Origin: Pantoea allii
GTDB taxonomy: Bacteria > Pseudomonadota > Gammaproteobacteria > Enterobacterales > Enterobacteriaceae
Length of the DNA: 64,000 bases
NCBI RefSeq assembly: GCF_002307475.1
Contig: NZ_NTMH01000032.1
Span: 124,001-188,000, forward strand
Reading direction: 5' to 3'
The position numbers and the translations under genes are program-made. The notes below the pieces were generated by a model. The model was not told the DNA's origin and did not search any database. It saw nothing but the letters and a program-made list of their open reading frames with translations. Shown here one piece after another: positions 18,255-26,962 of this stretch (its first letter is position 1; each line of letters starts with the position of its first letter).

Positions 18255-18745
18255 GCTTTTTTTTAACCTTTCGACTTTAGCTGGTCTCAGCCGACGAAAT
18301 TTATCGGAAGCCGGTATACGGTTGCTTTCCAGATCTAATCGCCTGTCAGATTGATATGCTCCCATCCTGATGGTGACAGATGCGACAACAGTTGTTCGTT
18401 GAGCTTCAGCCCCTTACGTTTCAGGGCATCGATCACTCTTTCTATATACACGGTCCCCTGCTTTATCGAGGTTGCCAGACGCAGCACTTCACGCCAGTGA
18501 ATTTCGATCTCTTCCAGATTAAGTGTGGTCGTTGATATCAGTGACTGAAGCGCCGGGTTTTTATAAGTGGAGATCCCTGATTCGCGGACAAAACACACAT
18601 CCCAGCAGATGCATCAGGGCAAAGACATGATCAGTGAAACCAGCAGTATCGGTGCAGTGCTCCCTGATTTTCAGGTCGCTTTCGTGATACAGCAAGCTGG
18701 TTGAATCCCTGACCCCACTGATTATGGGCTGTATTGATCCGAAAT
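18217..18745 (-). pseudogene. tnpA: Tn3-family transposase tnpA, C-terminal remnant with internal deletion
   Basis: Minus-strand frames read [18 protein letters not shown] and [12 protein letters not shown] (containing a catalytic Asp), then CPRIRDL, then after a frameshift near 18580 NLEEIEIHWREVLRLATSI, and finally LLSHLSPSGWEHINLTGD, a TAG stop where Tyr is expected, then frame-shifted FRRLRPAKVERLKKALTYNN running into the terminal repeat. Around 140 residues between LATSIKQGT and ERVIDAL are missing relative to the family. Several lesions show it is long dead. Its N-terminal counterpart may be the fragment at 42910. Confidence 0.82.
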
Positions 18746-18874
18746 AATGGTGGTGAGGAGAAGGCGGGTATCCGGGCGAGTAATGTCATTTTTTTATGCG
18801 AAAAATGTCGAGTAAACGTCGTCCATCTGTTACCTCATTGAAAATGCTGCCTCGGGCGTTGCCTGAAAGAGCTG

Positions 18875-19036
18875 ATGAATAAACCTGTCATCCCGATGGA
18901 AACAGAACTGCAGCATCCTGAGGCGCTGCGGGAATATTTCCGTGAGCGCCTCGCCTGTTACCACCAGATTTCCCTGACTCTGCCAAAGGGCTCCGATCCG
19001 GTTTACCAGAAAGAGGAAAAGGCAGAAGGAAACTGA
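18875..19036 (+). CDS. Hypothetical 53-aa protein
   Basis: Short open frame MNKPVIPMETELQHPEALR and onward to KEEKAEGN, charged, with no membrane segment or signal peptide. A basic 28-codon frame (MRKMSSKRRPS...) ends at the TAA overlapping its start (GATGAATAA), suggesting coupling or a broken longer gene. The content looks phage- or plasmid-like, but I do not recognise a family. It lies among mobile-element debris. Confidence 0.35.
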   Translation: MNKPVIPMETELQHPEALREYFRERLACYHQISLTLPKGSDPVYQKEEKAEGN

Positions 19037-19158
19037 TGTCAGTCCCGCAGATGGCGGGTCATGCATACCTGACGGTCAGGTTGCCAGTCATCATTCTCAG
19101 CGGTATCTTCAGACTCACATCAGGAATATAGCTGCAACTGCGATTACGGGAGCAGGAA

Positions 19159-19597
19159 GTGGATACAACTGAGGAGCTGGGACAGACCTATTTCTATGCC
19201 GGGCGCCCGAATCTCTCTGCCGGTGAACTGTTCTTTATAATTTTCTGTGAACAGGTCGCTCTTCAACTGGGTGTGCGTGATTTCAGTGCCATTGTGGCCA
19301 TACTCTCAGGACGCAATATCATCGCCACACGCAGAAAACCTGGCGGTACGGTTACCGGAACGTCGTATGCTTCAAAAGCTGCAAGGCGCGTATTTGGTGA
19401 TGCCAAATTCCCCTGGGGCATAAAGCTCCCTTCCTTTGTCGGAGGTTATCCGCCTTCAACTCTCAGAATACGGATGGTGGCGCAGATTGGTACCTGGACC
19501 GGGCTGGGTCATTCTGGCTGCTGATGTTTCACAGATTGGTTATCACAGCGTTGTGGAATACAACCGGATAGCACGGGGGGATGACAAACTATGGTAA
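19159..19597 (+). pseudogene. STM2901-like family protein, frameshifted near its end
   Basis: The frame from 19159 reads a 121-aa protein of the STM2901 type (FELFFIIFCEQ-like LFFIIFCEQVALQLGV, FSAIVAILSG, GGYPPSTLRIRM) and then goes out of frame. One base on, the frame continues WVILAADVSQIGYHSVVEYN to a TAA at 19595-19597 that overlaps the ATG of the next gene. This restores the family's usual ending, so a single frameshift near 19480-19495 (perhaps with a small deletion) is the simplest reading. Function unknown; often a neighbour of DUF1493 genes. Confidence 0.7.
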
Positions 19598-19926
19598 TCG
19601 ACGAACTGGATGAGAAAATTTACGCACTGGTTAAGCGTCATAACGGACGCGGCGTTTTCACAGCGCAGGAACTCAGGCCAGAAACCGATCTGGATGCGGA
19701 TCTCCATCTCAGTAAAGACGAGGCGCAGTCGCTGATGAATGAATTTTTTATGCAATTCAACGTCAGCAGGGAGAATTTCTCTATTGAAACGTACTATCCA
19801 CCCGAGCCGCCACTGCTGACGATACTGAATCCTTTCCGCCGTCGGCGAAGCGTTCCTGAAGTTCCTGACTTTACCATTGCAATGTTAATCGAATCAGCCC
19901 ACGCAGGACGCTGGTGCTACGAATAA
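19591..19926 (+). CDS. DUF1493 family protein
   Basis: 111 aa, acidic, cytosolic; typical DUF1493 pattern: an acyl-carrier-like helix with DLDADLHLSKDEAQSLMNEFF, then FNVSRENFSIETYYPPEPP and a C-terminal PDFTIAMLIESAHAGRWCYE. The fold is thought to resemble acyl carrier proteins, though the Ser attachment site is not seen. It starts inside the TAA of the STM2901-like gene, so both were one operon. Function not established. Confidence 0.8.
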   Translation: MVIDELDEKIYALVKRHNGRGVFTAQELRPETDLDADLHLSKDEAQSLMNEFFMQFNVSRENFSIETYYPPEPPLLTILNPFRRRRSVPEVPDFTIAMLIESAHAGRWCYE

Positions 19927-20040
19927 GCAGGCCCGTTCGGGTACGGAGAAATAGGCGTACGGCGCGAAAAATGACTAATTGCAGCGTCATGTACAGCTCG
20001 TACGGATAAATTATCCTCCCCGGAGCCATAAACCTTAACG

Positions 20041-20186
20041 TCAGTACATTCCATTCCAGACCTCATTCATCGCTGAATAACCAAACGCCGTCTGAATTTG
20101 CAGCAGGCTGGCGAAACGGGAAACATTAAGAAAAACCAACCGACATTACTAACTGAAGGTTGTATCTAATACTGGGGGACAGGTCA
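20041..20186 (+). mobile_element. IS407-group remnant: orfB tail and right inverted repeat
   Basis: Nearly identical to 4683-4781 ([24 protein letters not shown]), but a TAA replaces the Gln codon after GKH. It keeps the complete right terminal repeat (ending ACTGGGGGACAGGTCA at 20186), which the full copy at 3590-4795 has partly lost. Only about 145 bases survive. Confidence 0.85.
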
Positions 20187-20234
20187 CTGCCTTTGAAAGG
20201 ATCATTGAGATGGTAGAAAAGGAGGTTAATGCTA

Positions 20235-20453
20235 ATGAGAGATAATAGGCCTGCCAAATTGAGCTTAGGTAAACGCATCATGTATAGCCTTATAGAAGCG
20301 TCAGGTGCAATCATAGGCGGGTTGCTTCTCCTGCTGTGCTGCTATTGGTTCTTTCACTATGAAACCTGGCATGAAAGACTGATAGCGATTGGTTTGTCTA
20401 TCGCGGTTGTCTATCTGATCGGTAAGGTTTTACCTGAACGGCCAAATCAGTAA
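20235..20453 (+). CDS. Hypothetical small inner-membrane protein
   Basis: 72 aa from the ATG at 20235, 9 bases after AGGAGG (an ATG at 20229 is closer than usual). Two predicted membrane segments: residues about 20-42 (GGLLLLLCCYWFF) and 50-68 (LIAIGLSIAVVYLIGKV), with a short charged loop HYETWHER. I do not recognise the family. It sits between two IS fragments; the strong ribosome site argues that it is real. Confidence 0.55.
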   Translation: MRDNRPAKLSLGKRIMYSLIEASGAIIGGLLLLLCCYWFFHYETWHERLIAIGLSIAVVYLIGKVLPERPNQ

Positions 20454-20509
20454 GCCCCTTACGGTCTGAAGGATCCCCAGAAACATCATCAATACACCAT
20501 GATGATGTT

Positions 20510-20990
20510 TCAATAGGTTCTCGCCATCTCGGCATATACCCTGTCGGGGTTAATGCCTGACAGGCTCCCCGGTGACTGCCGGATGACATTCTCACTCAAT
20601 GTCAGATACGACAATACCCTCCGCGACTTCACACTGTTAGCCTGAAACCATCTGTTTATTCCCTTACTTTCAGGGTAATACCCTGTCAGCCACATGATGA
20701 TGCTGTAAAGTGTCGCGACCAGGCAAAGCATCGATATCCGCTTTTCTCCCCAGCTTTTACTTGCCCGAAGTCCCAGACCGTAGCCGCTCACTTTTCTCAT
20801 CTCTGAAGTTCTGCTCTGTTTGCATAGGGCGGCTGTATATTTTAATTATCACCCGCGGCTTATATCCCATAAGGCTGGTAAAAAGCAGCCACGGCTCGCG
20901 GGCGTTTTTGCTGTACATCCTGTTCGTTTTAGGAGAACGCTGGCTGCTTTTCCTGCCGGTTGTCCGCTTATGAACGGTATAAAAATGCCC
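20510..20990 (-). pseudogene. IS4-family (IS10-like) transposase, C-terminal remnant
   Basis: Minus-strand reading gives NAREPWLLFTSLMGY, then IIKIYSRPMQTEQNFRDEKS, with the Y-(2)-R-(3)-E-(6)-K signature of IS4-family transposases (Tyr-Arg...Glu...Lys). It then changes frame near 20790 into SGYGLGLRASKSWGEKR and ends about 20510 after WFQANSVKSRRVLSYLTL. The N-terminal half and the IS ends are not visible. One frameshift and loss of the front make it inactive. Confidence 0.75.
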
Positions 20991-21140
20991 TAGACAATCA
21001 CGGCTGACGTTGCGAGCCAGTCGGCAAAATCACAGATAGCATGGCTTCGCTACTTATGGCATATCTCGTGCCATCTGCCACTCTTCATCCCCGATTATCT
21101 GAAAATAGAGGCTGCCTCTGACACGTCAGAAAAAATCCCA

Positions 21141-21633
21141 TCCCAGATATACTGCATTTACCACCTTAACGGTCTGGGCGTGAAGCGCAGACGACATCGT
21201 AAGGGCCTGGCGCCTGAGCGGCTTCCGCTTCTTCGCCCGGACCTGGTCAATGGAATTTGCCATGGATGCACTTACCAGCAACCGTAAATTTAAGTAACTG
21301 AATTTTATTAGTAATTTTACAAATATGCGTCTGACGATCACCGCTGCTTTCGGTATTTCAGGCGTTCAGGTCTCGCGTATTCTGGACAGTATCACGCTCT
21401 TACGTGGCTATCCGGCTAAGATAAGAACCGTTCAGGGACCGGAATTCACCTGCCTCGCACGGGATCAATGGGCCTTTGAGCATGGCGTGGAACTGCGTCT
21501 TATCCAGCCGGGCAAGCCGGCCCAGAACGGATTTATTGAGATTTTTAGCAGCAAGCTGGAAACATGTAAAAATAGAAGGTAAACAACCCGACATGACTAA
21601 CTGATCGTTGTATCTAATACAGTGGGAAGGTCA
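21141..21633 (+). mobile_element. IS407-group remnant with mutated orfB
   Basis: A second diverged copy: IYHLNGLGVKRRRHRKGLA matches OrfB of the IS at 3590-4795, then a disrupted stretch, then [20 protein letters not shown] and onward. The catalytic RTDQGPEF has become RTVQGPEF, so one of the three acidic active-site residues is lost. The element ends with a diverged right repeat (TATCTAATACAGTGGGAAGGTCA) at 21633. Confidence 0.8.
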
Positions 21634-21748
21634 TTCCATTTATTACTTTTGTAACCCTTCTCTTCACAGTTTGTGCAGGGCTGTCACTTTAAAGTGGCAG
21701 CGTTCCTACTGGCCTACGCGCAGCTACGGCAATTAGTAGAAATTTTTA

Positions 21749-21952
21749 CTACTTCTCCCAAACCTGACGGGCATAAGGCTTTTGATGACCAAACTGCCCC
21801 CTGATACAGCGCTTTGTTAGCCTTTCGATATGAGCTGTAAATCCATGTAACAAATGTAAGGTTTCGGGCTCATAAAATATTTTATGCAGTGATGAAGACG
21901 TCGCACTTAATAAAAGCATTAAGAAAGATGCGATAACCCTACGTAATCTCAT
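21749..21952 (-). CDS. Hypothetical short exported protein
   Basis: 67 aa, MRLRRVIASFLMLLLSATSS at the front looks like a signal peptide (basic start, hydrophobic core), leaving a basic mature part rich in His, Arg and Lys. No family is recognised and the ribosome site is weak. It may be a remnant in this mobile-element-rich stretch. Confidence 0.35.
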   Translation of the reverse strand: MRLRRVIASFLMLLLSATSSSLHKIFYEPETLHLLHGFTAHIERLTKRCIRGQFGHQKPYARQVWEK

Positions 21953-22364
21953 TGATTAATTGATGATAATTTTAAGGTGACAGGCAATTTGTATTAAGTA
22001 TCACCAGGCTGTTTAGCATCCGTGCGACAGAAATGATGATCAGGAACTTATAAGGATGCTTTATAACCTTGCGTTGGAGATTAGCTGGCCTGAATTTTAC
22101 TTAAGTTGCGCGGCGTGACTATAACCTGTTGATTAATAATCACGGTGTTTTACACGAGAGAATAACGGTGTCAGGAAATACGGCAAATGCTGCCACCAAA
22201 TAATTACAATTTGTTATTCTGTTAACATATATTTACCGGCTTAACAAAAAATTGATAGTCGTGTAATGACAATAAACCGATTTGCAACAACCGTTAAAAT
22301 CAGAAAAACACCTAATTAATGCATTGTATTTTAATCACTGGTGTCACTTCATCAGGACAAGAAT
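21953..22364. other. Intergenic leader of fliD
   Basis: About 410 bases, AT-rich toward fliD, no gene seen. I searched by eye for a sigma-28 promoter (TAAA, 15 bases, GCCGATAA) and found none convincing, unlike the flagellin and chemoreceptor genes. Confidence 0.5.
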
Positions 22365-23759
22365 ATGGCAAGCATAAGCACACTTGGCGCTGGTACTAAC
22401 CTCGACCTCAATACCTTATATGACAACATACAGTCAGCCGAACAGGCGCAACTGACACCCATAACCAATCAGCAAGCGTCTTATAATGCGCAACTGACGG
22501 CCTGGGGCGTGGTACAAAGTTCAATGTCGAAATTGCAGACTGCAGCTTCTGCGCTGGAAAATGCTTCCAGCATTGCGACAACAAAAGTGACCAGCTCGAA
22601 TTCGGCCTTTACGGCTACGCTTGCCAGCGGTGCTGCAGCCGGAAATTATTCTGTTGAAGTTGACCAGCTAGCGGCGTCGCAGTCCCTGCTCTCCAAATCG
22701 GCAAGCGACGAAACGACCGATCTGGGCGACAGCAGCATGGCTTCACGCACGATTACGATCAGCCAGCCTGGACAGAAATCGCCGTTAACCGTGACGTTAA
22801 ATCAGAATCAGACCAGCTTGTCTGATATCCGTGATGCGATTAACAAGCAACAAGGTAGCGTCAATGCCAGTGTGATTATGGCCAATGACAATACCTACTA
22901 TTTATCCCTGACGGCGCGCGATAGCGGCACGGCGAATGCCATGACCGTAAGTACAAATGATGCCACATTGTCGCAATATATTAACTATAGCCAGGGCGGG
23001 AGTAATAACGGTATGACACAGCAGGTTGCCGCTGAGGATGCTCAATTGAAGGTTAACGGATTATCTATCACGCGCAGCAGCAACATCGTGACGGATGCGC
23101 CGGAGGGCGTAACGCTGAATCTTAATAAAGTTAACAGCGGATCGCCTGAAACCTTATCCATTGCTACAGATACCTCGCCAATGGCGACAGCCGTTCAGTC
23201 GTATGTTGATGCGTATAATTCGCTGCAGAAAACCATCGCTGACCAGACAAACTATACCCCGGTTCAGGCAGGACAGGCGCAGAGTACAGATAATGGCGAT
23301 TTGCTGGGGGATAATACATTAATGAATATCCAGACCAGTCTGCGCAGTCAATTTTCCGATCCTCAGGGTACGGGAAGTATTCAGGTACTTTCTCAGCTCG
23401 GAATAACGCAGGACGATAAAGGTGATCTGACGGTAGACAGTACGAAGCTGAATGCCGCCTTAACCAACCAACCCGCAGATGTTTTAAGCTTTTTGACGGG
23501 GGATGGAAAAACAACAGGTTTCGCCACGCAGGTGACCAATAAACTGAATGATATGCTGGCAAGTAACGGCACAGTATCAAATGCGACCACGGGGATTAAC
23601 ACCTCGTTAAAACAGTTGTCCGATCAGTACAATACCGTCAACGATCAAATCACTGCGGTGATGGCACAGTACAAAACGGAATTTACCAATCTGAGTACGC
23701 TGGTCTCTTCAATGACGCAGACGGGTGATTATCTGTCTGCCCAGTTCGCGAAGATGTAA
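22365..23759 (+). CDS. fliD: Flagellar hook-associated protein 2 (filament cap) FliD
   Basis: 464 aa from the ATG at 22365 (AGGACA 8 bases upstream; the open frame reaches 22341). It has the FliD N-terminal region (MASISTLGAGTNLDLNTLYD, then EQAQLTPITNQQASYNAQL) and C-terminal coiled coil (QLSDQYNTVNDQITAVMAQY and the Tyr-x-x-Phe-x-x-Leu of the tail). It caps the growing filament and helps flagellin fold. It is followed, on the same strand, by fliC after 740 bases; fliS and fliT, usually next to fliD, are absent. Whether it serves a main or a second flagellin cannot be told. Confidence 0.88.
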   Translation: MASISTLGAGTNLDLNTLYDNIQSAEQAQLTPITNQQASYNAQLTAWGVVQSSMSKLQTAASALENASSIATTKVTSSNSAFTATLASGAAAGNYSVEVDQLAASQSLLSKSASDETTDLGDSSMASRTITISQPGQKSPLTVTLNQNQTSLSDIRDAINKQQGSVNASVIMANDNTYYLSLTARDSGTANAMTVSTNDATLSQYINYSQGGSNNGMTQQVAAEDAQLKVNGLSITRSSNIVTDAPEGVTLNLNKVNSGSPETLSIATDTSPMATAVQSYVDAYNSLQKTIADQTNYTPVQAGQAQSTDNGDLLGDNTLMNIQTSLRSQFSDPQGTGSIQVLSQLGITQDDKGDLTVDSTKLNAALTNQPADVLSFLTGDGKTTGFATQVTNKLNDMLASNGTVSNATTGINTSLKQLSDQYNTVNDQITAVMAQYKTEFTNLSTLVSSMTQTGDYLSAQFAKM

Positions 23760-23806
23760 CGCCTGCCTCACGCCGTTTTGCCACAAGGCTGAACATCCTG
23801 CCTCTC

Positions 23807-23836
23807 ATGCTGATGGTGCTCCTGCGCCATCAGCAT
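23807..23836 (+). terminator. Hairpin after fliD
   Basis: Perfect 10-base stem ATGCTGATGG / CCATCAGCAT with a 10-base loop, about 50 bases after the fliD stop, followed by TTTATCC. The T run is short, so termination is likely but not certain. Confidence 0.5.
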
Positions 23837-24432
23837 TTATCCATTATAAGGCCCTGGTTTTCTCTGGTATTTGGTTACTCCCTCAATAGCACTTTTTTAT
23901 CGCATCCATAAGCCATGAATTTGGCGTAACTCTTTATCCAGAACCTCGTCGCATTGCCGCGCCAATATCCATTAGGCGAGTGCTCGCACGCTGACAAGAC
24001 ACATCGCCTTTGTCATAAGCCAAAAACTAATGCAGAATTTTTTATGCCGCGCGGTATCGTCAACGCCACTGCTTTAACCTCGCGCCTGGACAAACCTCAT
24101 TAACGTGAGTATTCATTTTTTATATTTCGTTAATGATATATCTTACCCAATGTATTTTTAAATATTTAATGCAGTTTCTCTAATGAAAGCATCTTTTAGC
24201 GAAAAGGTCGCAGATAAGCGCTTTGTGGAATACTGAGCAACCCCTTTAATCATCTGTGCTTTTTAAAGCCTTACGCTGTAACAAAACGTGTTTAACCTTA
24301 AGGAAATTGGTTTTTTGGTTGGGTTTTGTGTGGGGTTATAATCATTTCTTTCCGGTTAATTCTTATATTTACAACTGAGATTTTACAACAAAATACTTAT
24401 TCAATAATTAATCTTATCTGGCTTTTTTTTAT

Positions 24433-24459
24433 TAAAGTTTAGCAGGAAGGGTTCGATAA
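24433..24459 (+). promoter_or_regulatory. Sigma-28 (FliA) promoter of fliC
   Basis: TAAAGTTT (24433-24440), 11 bases, TTCGATAA (24452-24459), against the consensus TAAAGTTT-N11-GCCGATAA: only two mismatches, both at the front of the -10 box. It lies 44 bases before the fliC ATG. Confidence 0.85.
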
Positions 24460-24502
24460 TAATAATGCGTAAATAATACGTTCTCATAAGAAGGAATTTA
24501 CC

Positions 24503-25438
24503 ATGTCAGTCATCAACACTAACGTCCTGTCGTTAATTACTCAAAATAACCTGAATAAGTCTCAGTCATCTCTCGGTACGGCGATTGAGCGCCTGTCATC
24601 GGGTCTGCGCATCAACAGTGCCAAAGATGATGCCGCGGGGGAAGCCATTGCTAACCGCTTTACGTCAAATATCAACGGTCTGACGGTTGCGGCGCGTAAC
24701 GCCAATGATGGGATTTCGTTGTCTCAGACGGCTGAAGGCGCGCTGGATGAAATAAACAACAACCTGCAGCGCGTCCGCGACCTGACTGTTCAGGCGCAGA
24801 ATAGCTCTAACTCAGCCTCTGATATCGACTCTATCCAGGCCGAAGTTAACCAGCGTATGCAGGAAATTGACCGTGACACGAAACAGACGGATTTCAACGG
24901 CATTAAAGTGTTGAACACGGGTTCAGGCAACAGCACTTATAATTTCCAGGTCGGTTCTCAGGATGGGCAGACTATCGGTATCACCATTAGCTCAAGTGAC
25001 AGCTTCGATTTGGCTGCAGCGGGTAACGCGTCTTCAGGTACTGTGCAGAACACCAGTGTGACAACCGGGCAGACGGTTAATGGTACAGCCCGCAGCACCG
25101 CGGCTATCGGCTTCGACGTGCTGAAAGGTGCAGTCACTGGTGGTAGTAGTGGTAGCGCTTCTGGTAGCACCCCGCTGGCGGATATCGATAAAGCGATTAA
25201 GGCCGTTGACAGCCAACGTAGCCTGTTGGGTGCGTCTCAAAACCGCTTTGAATCTACAATCAGCAACCTGAATAATACCGTGACTAACCTGACTGCTGCA
25301 CGTAGCCGTATTCAGGACGCGGACTATGCGACCGAGGTATCAAATATGTCACGTGCACAGATCCTGCAGCAGGCGGGTTCATCTGTACTGGCACAGGCCA
25401 ATCAGGTTCCACAGACCATGCTGTCTTTACTGCGCTAA
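24503..25438 (+). CDS. fliC: Flagellin FliC
   Basis: 311 aa. The conserved ends are clear: N-terminal D0/D1 (residues 1-140: [36 protein letters not shown]) and C-terminal D1/D0 (about 225-311: [20 protein letters not shown] ... LLR). The middle is short (about 85 residues, rich in Ser, Thr and Gly), giving a protein well below the roughly 500 aa of E. coli flagellin, so the surface domains D2/D3 are reduced. AAGGAA ribosome site; sigma-28 promoter upstream; strong terminator downstream. Confidence 0.93.
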   Translation: MSVINTNVLSLITQNNLNKSQSSLGTAIERLSSGLRINSAKDDAAGEAIANRFTSNINGLTVAARNANDGISLSQTAEGALDEINNNLQRVRDLTVQAQNSSNSASDIDSIQAEVNQRMQEIDRDTKQTDFNGIKVLNTGSGNSTYNFQVGSQDGQTIGITISSSDSFDLAAAGNASSGTVQNTSVTTGQTVNGTARSTAAIGFDVLKGAVTGGSSGSASGSTPLADIDKAIKAVDSQRSLLGASQNRFESTISNLNNTVTNLTAARSRIQDADYATEVSNMSRAQILQQAGSSVLAQANQVPQTMLSLLR

Positions 25439-25448
25439 TCCTCAATTT

Positions 25449-25481
25449 AAAAACCACGCTTTTTTTAAGCGTGGTTTTTTT
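25449..25481. terminator. Bidirectional terminator between fliC and chrR
   Basis: Stem AAACCACGCTT / AAGCGTGGTTT with T tracts on both sides, between convergent fliC (+) and the chrR-like gene (-), 25449-25481. It fits a two-way Rho-independent terminator. Confidence 0.85.
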
Positions 25482-25505
25482 CAGACCGCCTGCGGGAAAA
25501 CCAGG

Positions 25506-26072
25506 CTAATTAACTTTGCGGATAAAATCACTGAATGCCGCTAATTGCCTGGCCAGATGCTCAAGCGTGCCCTGCTCAATCACCTTACCCGCCTGTTCAT
25601 CAACTTTATTCTGAATGACACCACCCATAAATTCCGGTTTGTTCAGTACCATGGCGTCAAGAAACACCAGAATTTGACGCAGGTGATACTGACAACGCGC
25701 GCCACCGATCGCGCCCATGGAGCTGGTCTGAATCGCCACCGGTTTTCCCGCGAGCGGCTGATTGGGAACGCGGGATAACCAGTCGATCGCATTTTTCAAT
25801 CCGCCCGGGACAGAATAGTTGTACTCCGGTGTGACGATAATCACGCCATCTGCCTGACGAATCTGTTCAGCGATCTTTTCAACAGGGGCAGGAAACCCCT
25901 CTTCTTGCTGAATATCGGCGTCATAAAGTGGAATATCCCGAATGGATGGAAGCGCCTCAATCAGCACGCCCTGTGGGGCCAGTTGCGGTAGCGCCTGTGC
26001 AATCATTGCGTTGTACGAACCTTTTCTCAGGCTTCCCAGTAGCGTGACGATTTTCAACGGTTTATCAGACAT
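25506..26072 (-). CDS. chrR: NAD(P)H-dependent FMN reductase, chromate/quinone reductase ChrR-like
   Basis: 188 aa from the second of two Met codons (26075 also possible). Flavodoxin-like fold with GSLRKGSYN (phosphate loop), TPEYNYSVPGGLKNAIDW and SSMGAIGGARCQ, which match E. coli ChrR (YieF). It reduces quinones and chromate, guarding against oxidative stress, in the cytosol. Converges on fliC through a shared terminator; otherwise a stand-alone gene. Confidence 0.85.
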   Translation of the reverse strand: MSDKPLKIVTLLGSLRKGSYNAMIAQALPQLAPQGVLIEALPSIRDIPLYDADIQQEEGFPAPVEKIAEQIRQADGVIIVTPEYNYSVPGGLKNAIDWLSRVPNQPLAGKPVAIQTSSMGAIGGARCQYHLRQILVFLDAMVLNKPEFMGGVIQNKVDEQAGKVIEQGTLEHLARQLAAFSDFIRKVN

Positions 26073-26374
26073 CATTTTTCCTCTTTTTGATGGCTAAAAT
26101 CATCCCCGAAAAACCTGGGGAAGCGTATGCGTATTCTATGCGATTAGAAGCAGGTTTTTTATGAGAATGTGTTAGCTGGCTTTATATTCCGCCTCCACAG
26201 GTACATCGTGCAAAATCACATATCGCCAATCCAGCGCGCCGCCATTGCCTGCTGTCGGCAGTAAACGTGACATTGTTAAAATGGTCGCGGGCGACGTGGG
26301 ATACAGTAGGGAACACATCGAAGAGGTAGGCGTGATAACACGCCACCGCAACACCGGTTCAGGAGGGAGAGAGC

Positions 26375-26884
26375 ATGGTCAGTTCGGATAAATATGTCAT
26401 CAGGCAAGCAACGTCGCAGGACCTGGCAGGCATCACTGCCCTGCTTCAGGAAAACTCAGCGGGGAATGGCGGAACGCTGAACGGGGATTTTCCTGGCGAA
26501 AAGGTTGCCGGGATGTTGAATCATCCGGGGGCCTTTGTGGTGGTCGCGCAATCCGCTTCTGGGATCGCCGGCGTGTTATTTAGCACCACATCGTTCCAGC
26601 AAGGTCCGGAGATCGTGAAAACGATGCTTCGTGCCTGGCCGCCCGCGCAGCAGTGCTGGATTTACGGCCCGGTCTGCATCAGCACGGCCGCCCGTGGTCA
26701 GGGCTTACTGGCGCGTTTGTACGATGAAATGTGCCGATATTACGGTAATAAAGCCCCCGTTCTGTTTATTCAGGCTGACAATTATCATTCCATTCAGGCT
26801 CACCAGCGCCTTGGAATGCGTGAAGTGGGACGGTTTAGTCTGAACGGCAGCGACTTTTTGATATACAGCCCGGCATGTTTTTAG
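26375..26884 (+). CDS. GNAT-family N-acetyltransferase
   Basis: 169 aa. The acetyl-CoA motif appears as ISTAARGQGLLARLYDEM (R/Q-x-x-G-x-G/A pattern, residues about 110-127), with NYHSIQAHQRLGMREVG near the end. The N-terminus (VIRQATSQDLAGITALL) is the usual first strand. The acceptor is unknown. A ribosome site GGAGGG precedes the ATG. In the 215 bases just upstream I see only an unconvincing minus-strand frame. Confidence 0.8.
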   Translation: MVSSDKYVIRQATSQDLAGITALLQENSAGNGGTLNGDFPGEKVAGMLNHPGAFVVVAQSASGIAGVLFSTTSFQQGPEIVKTMLRAWPPAQQCWIYGPVCISTAARGQGLLARLYDEMCRYYGNKAPVLFIQADNYHSIQAHQRLGMREVGRFSLNGSDFLIYSPACF

Positions 26885-26962
26885 ACGACTGTCCTCGCAC
26901 AAATTGAAACCTGCACCGGGTAAAAACGCTAAAATTAATCTGAATGGTTAACCGGAGCGACC

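Noticed and set aside
21783..21795. A 13-base match to the front of the Tn3-type repeat (GGGGGCAGTTTGG, minus strand)
   Set aside because: The match stops after 13 bases and lies inside a small open frame; the inner ACGTTAAG end is missing, so it is probably chance.
26172..26374. Minus-strand frame of 60 codons ending DWRYVILHDVPVEAEYKAS
   Set aside because: The ending looks protein-like, but there is no start with a ribosome site and no family that I recognise; may be a remnant, too weak to call.
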